Source of the DNA: Frankia sp. AgB1.9
GTDB lineage: Bacteria; Actinomycetota; Actinomycetes; Frankiales; Frankiaceae
DNA: 47,781 nt
Direction of reading: 5' to 3'
Assembly: GCF_016786355.1 (NCBI RefSeq)
Contig: NZ_JADWYX010000058.1
Coordinates: forward strand, 8,669-56,449
Shown: one piece after another, positions 1-6,307 of the stretch
How positions within the stretch are numbered: the stretch's first letter is position 1
How the letters are laid out: each line of letters begins with the position of its first letter
Translations under genes and position numbers: made by a program
Notes under the pieces: generated by a model
Databases searched by the model: none
Told to the model about the DNA's origin: nothing
What the model saw: only the letters and a program-made list of their open reading frames with translations

Positions 1-1
1 C

Positions 2-1141
2 GCGGCGGGGCGGCACGGACCGCGCGGGGCCACCGGGGCCGGGGCGCCTCCGGGGCCCGGGCGGCCGGGGGGGGGCGGGGCGGCGCCGGTGCCCGTCGTC
101 GTGCCGGGCGCGCACGGCCTCGCGGTCGGCCCGAACGGCGCGGTCTACGTCAGCGTCCCGGCCCGCCACGTCGTCCTGCGGATCGGGCCGGACGCCGGCG
201 TGTGGCCGGTGCTCGGCACCGGCGAGGCTGGCTTCTCCGGCGACACCGGCTCGGCCCGCCGCTCCCGGGTCGACACCCCGACCGGCCTCGCCGCCGGCCC
301 GGACGGCTCGCTGTTCGTGGCCGACAGTGGCAACGGTCTGATCCGGCGGGTCGACGTCGGCGCGGACCTGGTCGACACGGTCGCCGGCGGCGCGGCCAGG
401 GCCAGGCCGGACGGCGCCGAATCGCGCGGCTGGACCAGCCTCGACCCGGCCGACCTCGTCCTGCGCGGCCCGCGCGGCCTCACCGTCGACGTCGCCGGAC
501 GCCTCGTCATCGCCGACACCGGCAACCATCGGGTCCTGCGGGTCGACCTCCGGCCGGCCGGCGCCGCACCAGCGAGTGCCTCGCCTGCCGGCCAGCCCGG
601 CGACTCCGGCGACGGCGGCCCGGCGGCGAGGGCCCGGCTGCTGCGGCCGTCGGGGGTGCTCGCGCCGGCGGACGGGCGGGTCCTGGTCGCGGACACCGGC
701 AACGGCCGCGTCCGCGCCGTCACCCCCGCCGGGCAACTGCTCACCGTCGCCGGCGGCCGGTACCAGCCGCCGAGTGACCCACTGGCCACCTCCTGGGACG
801 GCGCCGGACCACGGCTGACGGCGCCCGCCTCGCTCGCCGTGACGGCGCGGGGCCAGCTGGTCGTCGCGGACAGCGTGGCCGGTCGGCTCACGGTCCTCAC
901 GCTGGACGGCTCGGTCGGTCAGGCGCCGGCCGGCCACGCCGGCGGCCCGACGGCCACCCGGCCGAGGCCCGCGCACCCCGCCACGCCCCCGTGGCCGTCG
1001 TCCTCAGGGCCGAACGCGCTGGCGGTCTGGCCCGCCGGCGACGGCGAAACGATCCTGGCGACCGGTGCGGCGGACGGCCGGATCACAGTGCTGCGCGTGG
1101 ACGGCACCGTCGGCGCGCTCGCGGCCATCGGCCCCCGCTGA
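2..1141 (+). CDS. NHL-repeat beta-propeller protein, 5' end missing
   Basis: The frame is open from the first base of the window, so the start lies off the contig; the first internal GTG is at base 89. At least four NHL blades are visible, each with a hydrophobic strand followed by a VADSGN or IADTGN turn and a closing RxVD or RVLRVD strand (about residues 54-92, 130-155, 184-212 and 245-272 counted from base 89). NHL repeats fold into a beta-propeller used for protein or ligand binding, often in secreted actinobacterial proteins. No enzymatic domain or membrane segment is seen, and any signal peptide would be in the missing part. It is convergent with the aldo/keto reductase, 8 bp away. The function is unknown; the fold is the secure part. 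Confidence 0.75.
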   Translation, partial: AAGRHGPRGATGAGAPPGPGRPGGGGAAPVPVVVPGAHGLAVGPNGAVYVSVPARHVVLRIGPDAGVWPVLGTGEAGFSGDTGSARRSRVDTPTGLAAGPDGSLFVADSGNGLIRRVDVGADLVDTVAGGAARARPDGAESRGWTSLDPADLVLRGPRGLTVDVAGRLVIADTGNHRVLRVDLRPAGAAPASASPAGQPGDSGDGGPAARARLLRPSGVLAPADGRVLVADTGNGRVRAVTPAGQLLTVAGGRYQPPSDPLATSWDGAGPRLTAPASLAVTARGQLVVADSVAGRLTVLTLDGSVGQAPAGHAGGPTATRPRPAHPATPPWPSSSGPNALAVWPAGDGETILATGAADGRITVLRVDGTVGALAAIGPR

Positions 1142-1149
1142 GCGCCGGT

Positions 1150-2154
1150 TCAGCGGGAGAGCTGCGGGATCCGCTGGGTGGCGATGGCCGCCCAGGCCGA
1201 CGGGCCGGTGAGCGGGGTGAACCGGGCCGCCGCGTCGGTCAGCGCGGCGTACTGGTCGTCGCTCAGCGCGATCTCGGCGGCCGCGGCGTTGGATTCCAGT
1301 TGCGCCACGCTGGAGGCGCCCGGGATCGCGATCACGCACGGGTTGTGGATCACCCAGGCCAGCGCGATCTGCGCGCAGCTCGCGTCGTGCGCCGCCGCCA
1401 CCTCGCGCAGCACGTCGAGCAGCGGGGTGACCCGGGCCAGGTTCTCGGTCAGGAACAGCGGGTTGCCGATCCGGACCTTGCCGGCGGGCTGGTTAGTCAC
1501 GTCGTACCGGCCGGAGAGCAGGCCCTGCGCCAACGGGCTCCAGGCGATGATCAGCCGGCCGGACCGTTCGGCATACGGGATCAGGATCTCGTCCGGGGCC
1601 CGGTGCACCAGGCTGTACTCGACCTGGTTGGACAGCACCGGCCCGCCGAGCGCCGTCTCGGCCGCCTGCCAGCGGGTGAGCGAGTAGTTCGAGACGCCGA
1701 CGTGGTCGATCAGCCCGACCTCGCGCAGCCCGCGCATGCCGCGCATCGCCGGGCCGTCCTTGATGATCGGGTTCGGCTGGTGCATCTGGTAGAGGTCGAG
1801 CCGGCGGATCCCGAGGCGCCGGGCGCTGGCGAGGCCGCGCTGCTCGACGACCGAGGCCACCGGGACGACCGGGAGGATCTTCGTCGCGATGAAGGCGGTC
1901 TCGGCGAGCTCCTCGCCGGCGTCCCGCAGCGCGGCGCCGACGATCCGCTCGCTCGCGCCCATCCCGTAGATCTCGGCGGTGTCGATCACGGTGATCCCGA
2001 GCTCGAGCGCGCGCCGCAGGATCTGGTGTGCCTCACGACGGGCGTAGTCCGGGCCGTAGCCCCAGTTGCCCGACCCGAACTGCCAGGTCCCCAGCCCGAT
2101 CTTCGAGATCTTCTTCGAGCCCTTGACCGCGTCAAGCCCTGTCACATACCGCAT
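1150..2154 (-). CDS. Aldo/keto reductase
   Basis: A 334-residue NADPH-dependent oxidoreductase of the AKR superfamily (TIM barrel), reducing aldehydes or ketones; the substrate cannot be read from sequence. The catalytic tetrad is visible: Asp and Tyr in DTAEIYG, Lys in ATKI and His in YQMHQPN. The C-terminal half holds the cofactor-loop signature around PIPGAS. I chose the ATG at 2154 because the family core (KISKIGLGTWQFG) begins soon after it; the frame extends upstream to 2238, but those residues look non-coding. No good Shine-Dalgarno precedes 2154, so a leaderless mRNA or an upstream GTG/TTG is possible. It is divergent from the phosphatase at 2304. Confidence 0.88.
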   Translation of the reverse strand: MRYVTGLDAVKGSKKISKIGLGTWQFGSGNWGYGPDYARREAHQILRRALELGITVIDTAEIYGMGASERIVGAALRDAGEELAETAFIATKILPVVPVASVVEQRGLASARRLGIRRLDLYQMHQPNPIIKDGPAMRGMRGLREVGLIDHVGVSNYSLTRWQAAETALGGPVLSNQVEYSLVHRAPDEILIPYAERSGRLIIAWSPLAQGLLSGRYDVTNQPAGKVRIGNPLFLTENLARVTPLLDVLREVAAAHDASCAQIALAWVIHNPCVIAIPGASSVAQLESNAAAAEIALSDDQYAALTDAAARFTPLTGPSAWAAIATQRIPQLSR

Positions 2155-2222
2155 GGACACAGTCAACACAGCTGCGTCGCCCGACGCTGTCCGACGCGCG
2201 ACCATGTGCGCGCGAATCGGCA

Positions 2223-2233
2223 CAACCAGGTTG
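2223..2233. promoter_or_regulatory. Small palindrome in a divergent promoter region
   Basis: CAACCAGGTTG is an 11-bp inverted repeat (5-1-5). It lies in the 149-bp gap between the divergently transcribed aldo/keto reductase and phosphatase genes. The position suits an operator, but no regulator can be named and a palindrome this short can occur by chance. Confidence 0.25.
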
Positions 2234-2303
2234 CCCACCGGGCCGGCACTGGCACGGGTGACGGTGCGCGGCCCGCGCCCGCGGGTCCGGACGAGGACGA
2301 CAG

Positions 2304-2828
2304 ATGGCCAAATTGCATACTGTGCACGTGAGCGCGCCGCTGAGCGGAGTCATCCGGCTGCCGGACGGCACCCACATCCGGGGGCGGGGCCAGCGGGACG
2401 GTCTGCCCGACGGGCCGCGCCCGGAGCACGGCCTCTACCTGGGACGCGCGGGCGGGACCCCACGCCGGTCGGTGCGGCCGTCCAGCCAGCCCGCGGCCCC
2501 GACGGCCGCCGGCGAAGGCGACTGGCCCGCGGTCTGGCTCGACTGGCCCGACTTCCGTACCCCGCGCGACCCGCACGCCGCCGCCCAGGCGATCGGCGAG
2601 GCCTACCAGCTGGCCCACGCCGGCCGCCGCGTCGAGGTCGCCTGCCGAGGGGGCACCGGCAGGACCGGGACGGTGCTCGCGTGCATGGCGGTCCTCGCCG
2701 GCCACCCCGCCGAGGACGCCGTCGCCTGGACGCGTCGCCACTACCGGCCCCGCGCCGTCGAGACTCCTGGCCAGCGCCGCTGGGTCCGGTGGTTCGCCGC
2801 GCTCACCGAGGCCGCGCGGCCCGAGTGA
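2304..2828 (+). CDS. Protein-tyrosine/dual-specificity phosphatase family protein
   Basis: A 174-residue protein with the PTP signature Cys-x5-Arg: CRGGTGRTG, nucleophile Cys114 and phosphate-binding Arg120. WPDF around residue 83 is placed like the general-acid Asp loop. It therefore probably removes phosphate from phosphoproteins or small phosphorylated molecules in the cytoplasm. It is smaller than classical PTPs and resembles the compact bacterial dual-specificity type. GAGG seven bases upstream of the ATG supports this start. No kinase gene is nearby, and the residues before position 75 show no recognised domain. Confidence 0.8.
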   Translation: MAKLHTVHVSAPLSGVIRLPDGTHIRGRGQRDGLPDGPRPEHGLYLGRAGGTPRRSVRPSSQPAAPTAAGEGDWPAVWLDWPDFRTPRDPHAAAQAIGEAYQLAHAGRRVEVACRGGTGRTGTVLACMAVLAGHPAEDAVAWTRRHYRPRAVETPGQRRWVRWFAALTEAARPE

Positions 2829-2902
2829 GCTCGGCCCCGGGACGTGCCCGGGTGATCCCCTTGTGAGCCAGGCCGCGGTCGCCTATCGTCCGACCCAGTC
2901 GG

Positions 2903-2916
2903 TGGAACGTGTTCTA
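2903..2916. promoter_or_regulatory. KstR-type operator upstream of the crotonase
   Basis: TGGAACGTGTTCTA fits the published mycobacterial KstR consensus TnnAACnnGTTnnA at every fixed position. It sits 19 bp before the TTG start at 2935, where a TetR-family repressor would block transcription. A second perfect match lies at 4508-4521. The match is seen directly; that a KstR orthologue binds here is inference, since no such regulator gene is in the window. Confidence 0.65.
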
Positions 2917-2934
2917 GTTCACTGGGAGGACCCG

Positions 2935-3858
2935 TTGTCGGAGTCGGTCACGGAGCCGGGGTCGCTCGTTGAGACCACCGAGCCGGGGTCGCTCGCCGAG
3001 GCCCCAGAGCCGCTCGTGCTCGCCGAGGCATCTAAGCCGCTCGTGCTCGCCGAGGCCTCTGAGCCGCTGGTGCTCGTGGAGGCTGACGGTGCCGTGCTGA
3101 CGGTGACGTTGAACCGGCCGGCCAAGCGGAACGCCACCAACGCGGAGGTGCTCTGCCGGCTCTACGACGCCTGGCGCCGGCTCGACGAGGACGACTCGCT
3201 GCGGGTCGCGATCCTCACCGGGGCGGGCAGCACGTTCTGCGCCGGCATGGACCTGGGCGAGATCATCCGGCTGCGCCAGGGGGTCCGGGACAACGAGTGG
3301 ATCATCCGGCTGCAGGACGACCCGGGTATCTCGCTGAAGGCCTACCTGAAGCGGTACCGGCCGACGAAGCCGGTGATCCTGGCCGTGGAGGGCTTCGCCC
3401 GGGCGGGCGGCACGGAGATCCTGCAGGGCACCGACATCCGGGTCGCCGGGGAAAGCGCCGTGTTCGGGGTGACCGAGGTGCAGCGCGGCCTGTTCCCGAT
3501 GGCCGGCTCGGCGGTCCGGCTGCGCCGCCAGATCGGCTACGCCGTCGCCGCGGAGATGCTGCTGACCGGCGCGGACCTGACCGCGCGACGCGCGCACGAG
3601 CTCGGCCTGATCAACCACGTCGTACCGGACGGGCAGGCACTGGCCAAGGCCCGCGAGATCGCCGACCGGATCGCGCGCAACGGCCCGCTGGCGGTGCGTG
3701 CCATCCTCGCGACCCTGCGCGAGACGGAGACACTGCCCGAGACGGACGCCTTCGGCATCGAGGAGCGCCAGGGCGGCGCCGTCATGCGCTCGAAAGACGC
3801 CATGGAGGGCCCAATCGCCTTCCTGGAGAAGCGCGACCCCGTCTTCACTGGTACTTAG
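2935..3858 (+). CDS. Enoyl-CoA hydratase/isomerase (crotonase) family protein
   Basis: A 307-residue crotonase-fold enzyme, expected to hydrate or isomerise an enoyl-CoA in fatty-acid or sterol side-chain catabolism. The oxyanion-hole segment FCAGMDLGE is near residue 102. Both acid/base glutamates of true hydratases are present, in AGGTEI (about E161) and VTEV (about E181), which favours hydratase activity. I chose TTG 2935 because GGGAGGA ends four bases before it and the KstR-like operator lies just upstream; an in-frame GTG at 2863 would place that operator inside the gene. Residues 7-51 are five 9-residue repeats (consensus EPLVLAEAS) that precede the fold and are unusual for the family. 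The next gene follows after 24 bp, probably as an operon. Confidence 0.88.
   Translation: MSESVTEPGSLVETTEPGSLAEAPEPLVLAEASKPLVLAEASEPLVLVEADGAVLTVTLNRPAKRNATNAEVLCRLYDAWRRLDEDDSLRVAILTGAGSTFCAGMDLGEIIRLRQGVRDNEWIIRLQDDPGISLKAYLKRYRPTKPVILAVEGFARAGGTEILQGTDIRVAGESAVFGVTEVQRGLFPMAGSAVRLRRQIGYAVAAEMLLTGADLTARRAHELGLINHVVPDGQALAKAREIADRIARNGPLAVRAILATLRETETLPETDAFGIEERQGGAVMRSKDAMEGPIAFLEKRDPVFTGT
2953..3087 (+). repeat. Five 27-bp in-frame tandem repeats
   Basis: Five direct 27-bp units encode EPGSLVETT, EPGSLAEAP, EPLVLAEAS, KPLVLAEAS and EPLVLVEAD at the N-terminus of the crotonase-family protein. The last three units are more alike than the first two, as expected for stepwise duplication. 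Copy number can change without breaking the frame. Confidence 0.85.
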
Positions 3859-3882
3859 ACCTGGAGGGGAAGGGGTGTCCGG

Positions 3883-4395
3883 ATGCTGAGCGTCTTCTGT
3901 TTCGACCGGCTGGCCGTGACCGTCAGGGATCTGTACTTCGTCGATCCGGACCCGGCGCCCGGCCAGGAGGGGCCCGAGCGCGGGGTGCGCGTCGAGCTGC
4001 GGCTCGTCGAGCCCCAGCCGTGGCGCGGGTCGATCTACGCCTCGCAGCGGATCGTCGTCGACACGTCTTTGCTGCGCGTCGATCTGCTGGAGTCCGTGGA
4101 GCGCGGACCGGGCAGCCGCGACCGGGTGCACCACCACCCGGTGGTGACCGACAACGAGCCGGGCGAACGGGTCTTCGACCGGGCCCTGACCGGCGACCCG
4201 GTCGCCTGGCTGCGCGACCGGCTGGCCGACCCGATGGCGCTGCTCGCGGCGGCACAGGTCGACGACCTGGCCGACTATGAGGAGTCGGCCACCGAGCTGA
4301 CGGCCTCACTGCCGCAGGTCGTCGAAGCGGTCGCCAGCAGCCTCGAACGGGTCCGCGCCGGCGAACTGGCCCTCACCCGCACCCGGGGCACCTGA
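3883..4395 (+). CDS. Conserved hypothetical protein, downstream partner of the crotonase
   Basis: A 170-residue soluble protein I do not recognise. The N-terminal half (MLSVFCFDRLAVTVRDLYF onward) looks like alternating beta strands. A mid-section rich in charged residues follows, then a helical C-terminus (about 110-165) with heptad-like Leu/Val spacing. No signal peptide, membrane segment, metal-binding cluster or catalytic motif is visible. A GGAGGGG/AAGGGG tract precedes the ATG. It lies 24 bp after the crotonase on the same strand and is probably co-transcribed from the KstR-type promoter, suggesting an accessory role in acyl-CoA metabolism. That role rests on context only. Confidence 0.6.
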   Translation: MLSVFCFDRLAVTVRDLYFVDPDPAPGQEGPERGVRVELRLVEPQPWRGSIYASQRIVVDTSLLRVDLLESVERGPGSRDRVHHHPVVTDNEPGERVFDRALTGDPVAWLRDRLADPMALLAAAQVDDLADYEESATELTASLPQVVEAVASSLERVRAGELALTRTRGT

Positions 4396-4438
4396 ACACG
4401 TCGCCGCCCACCCGGTCCGACAGCGCCACCATCCAGTA

Positions 4439-4469
4439 GTCCCAGATTTGGGAGTCCCAAATCTGGGAC
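4439..4469. terminator. Perfect 15-bp inverted repeat with one-base centre
   Basis: GTCCCAGATTTGGGA is followed by one G and then its exact reverse complement, ending at 4469. Each arm is itself partly palindromic (TCCCA/TGGGA). It lies 43 bp after the hypothetical gene stop and 38 bp before the operator of the amidohydrolase. A factor-independent terminator or insulator between two transcription units is the simplest reading. There is no T-tract, and a one-base loop means the cruciform or the two half-hairpins may matter instead. An operator role is possible. Confidence 0.5.
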
Positions 4470-4506
4470 CTTGACGCATACCGGACCCGGTAAGCCTGCA
4501 CGGGCA

Positions 4507-4522
4507 GTAGAACCGGTTCTAC
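4507..4522. promoter_or_regulatory. KstR-type operator upstream of the amidohydrolase
   Basis: GTAGAACCGGTTCTAC is a perfect 16-bp palindrome. Its inner 14 bases match the KstR consensus TnnAACnnGTTnnA at every fixed position. It ends nine bases before the GTG start at 4532, so bound repressor would cover the translation start region or the transcription start. This is the stronger of the two such sites here. Confidence 0.7.
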
Positions 4523-4531
4523 GATCGCGGG

Positions 4532-5716
4532 GTGGAAGAGCTTGGGCACCCCGTGTGGGACGCGGACAACCACTACTACGAGGCCGTCGACGCCTTCACC
4601 CGGCATCTGGACCCGCGGGACGGGCCGCGCTGCGTGCAGTGGGCGACGATCAACGGCCGGCAGTACCACGTACTCGGCGGCCAGGTCAGCCGGGCGGTGT
4701 CCAACGCGACGTTCGACCCGATCTCCAGGCCGGGCTGCCTCGCGGCCTACTTCCGGGGCAACCCCGACAAGGCCAACCCGCTCGACCTGATCCGCGACAG
4801 CGAGCCGGTCCGGGCCGAGTACCGCGACCCGGCCGCCCGGCTGCGGGTCCTCGACGAGCAGGGGCTGGAGGGCTGCTTCCTGTTCCCCACGCTCGGCATG
4901 ATCTACGAGGAGCCGCTGCGGCACGACCCGGTGGCGGTGACGACGACGTTCCGGGCGTTCAACCGCTGGCTCGCCGAGGACTGGACCTTCGACTACCGGG
5001 GACGAGTCCTCACCGCGCCGTACTTGACGCTCGCCGACGTCGACTGGGCCGTCGAGGAGCTGGAATGGGCCATCGACCACGGCGCCCGGATGGTCGTCAT
5101 GCGGGCCGCCGCGCCGACGACGGCGCTCGGCCAGCGCAGCCCGTTCGACCCGATGTTCGCCCCGTTCTGGGCCCGGCTGAACGAGGCGGGGCTCGCGCTG
5201 GTCGTGCACGCCGGCGACAGCGGGGTGTCGTCCGACGGGTACGGCCCGGACAGCCACAGCTTCAGCTTCTCGGGCGCCGGCTACGGCCCGACGATCGCCA
5301 GCTTCGCGATCGAGGAGGCGGTGCACAACTACCTGCTGACGATGGTGCTGTCCAACCACCTGGCTCGGTACCCGAACCTGCGGGTCGCCTCGGTCGAGAA
5401 CGGTGCCGAGTTCCTGCCGGACCTGTTCCGCAAGCTGCGCTCGCAGGCGCGCAAGCTGCCCGGCTGGTTCCGCGAGGACCCGGTGGAGATCTTCCGCCGG
5501 CACGTCTGGATCAACCCGTTCTGGGAGGACGACCTGGCCTCGGTGGTCGGCTGGGTCGGCGCCGACCGGGTCCTGTTCGGCTCCGACTGGCCGCACATCG
5601 AGGGCCTGCCGGCACCGCTGGACTACGTGCCGGAGACGAAGGCGCTCACCCCGACCGATCGCCGGCTGGTGCTGCGCGAGAACGCCGTCGCGCTCGCCAC
5701 CCCGCGCCCGGCTTGA
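4532..5716 (+). CDS. Metal-dependent amidohydrolase (amidohydrolase family 2)
   Basis: A 394-residue TIM-barrel hydrolase/decarboxylase of the amidohydrolase-2 type. DADNHYYE at the N-terminus gives the first metal ligands, VVHAGDS in mid-barrel a further His, and LFGSDWPHIEG near residue 350 the catalytic/metal Asp. ENGAEFLPDLFRKL is also typical of the actinobacterial branch. Relatives act on aromatic or ring-cleavage carboxylates and on lactones; the exact substrate is not readable. The start is a GTG with only a weak upstream purine stretch. A perfect KstR-type palindrome ends nine bases upstream, so a sterol- or lipid-catabolic role is suggested. It converges with the GNAT gene. Confidence 0.85.
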   Translation: MEELGHPVWDADNHYYEAVDAFTRHLDPRDGPRCVQWATINGRQYHVLGGQVSRAVSNATFDPISRPGCLAAYFRGNPDKANPLDLIRDSEPVRAEYRDPAARLRVLDEQGLEGCFLFPTLGMIYEEPLRHDPVAVTTTFRAFNRWLAEDWTFDYRGRVLTAPYLTLADVDWAVEELEWAIDHGARMVVMRAAAPTTALGQRSPFDPMFAPFWARLNEAGLALVVHAGDSGVSSDGYGPDSHSFSFSGAGYGPTIASFAIEEAVHNYLLTMVLSNHLARYPNLRVASVENGAEFLPDLFRKLRSQARKLPGWFREDPVEIFRRHVWINPFWEDDLASVVGWVGADRVLFGSDWPHIEGLPAPLDYVPETKALTPTDRRLVLRENAVALATPRPA

Positions 5717-5746
5717 CCCCCGGACAACGTCCCACGGGCCGCCCGC

Positions 5747-6172
5747 TCACAGGCGGCGGGTCAGCCGGAAGGACTTGATCGAGAAGCCGTTGCGGACGTA
5801 CAGCCGGTGCGCGTCATACCGGTGGGTGCCGGCGTCGAGGTGCACCTGGACGCAGTGGTGGTAGCGGGCCTCGCGCTCCAGCCAGGCCAGCAGCCGGGAC
5901 GCGTGGCCCTGGCCCCGGGCGGCGGGCACGGTCGACAGTTCGTCGACGACCAGAACCCGGCCGTGGGCCAGCATGTGCTGCAGCCGGAAGCCGGCCGCGG
6001 CGACGACCCGGCCCGAGGCCGCGTCCCAGGACCCGACGATCCGGTAGCCCTGGGGTCGCTGCACCTCGTTGACGAGCCGGACGAACCCGGCCGAGGTCAG
6101 GTGCGGGCGCAGCTGGCGCATCGCGTCGTACGCCTTCTCGGTCCCGTCCGCTCCCAGCTCCTCGATCTTCAC
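5747..6172 (-). CDS. GNAT-family N-acetyltransferase
   Basis: A protein of about 141 residues with the GNAT fold. The acetyl-CoA pyrophosphate loop (motif A) is PAARGQGHASRLL, preceded by the VVDELS strand; a C-terminal YVRNGF motif B ending completes it. It transfers acetyl from acetyl-CoA to an amine; substrate unknown. GTG 6172 is favoured because VKIEEL begins the fold. The frame stays open to a TTG at 6223, but neither has a clear Shine-Dalgarno, so a leaderless start is possible. It is the third minus-strand gene after the ATP-grasp fusion and the amidotransferase, about 135 bp downstream. It may therefore supply an N-acetylation step to the same product, or may be unrelated. Confidence 0.8.
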   Translation of the reverse strand: MKIEELGADGTEKAYDAMRQLRPHLTSAGFVRLVNEVQRPQGYRIVGSWDAASGRVVAAAGFRLQHMLAHGRVLVVDELSTVPAARGQGHASRLLAWLEREARYHHCVQVHLDAGTHRYDAHRLYVRNGFSIKSFRLTRRL

Positions 6173-6307
6173 AGTTCGTATTCTGCCAGTTGCAAGGCGT
6201 GATGGAGGGATTGGCCCACGCAAGGCCGCCTTGTCGCGACCCGTCCGCTCGGCCCGCGGACTGTGGTCCCGCTGGGCCTTCGGGGACCTGCCCGACTGGC
6301 CGGCCGG

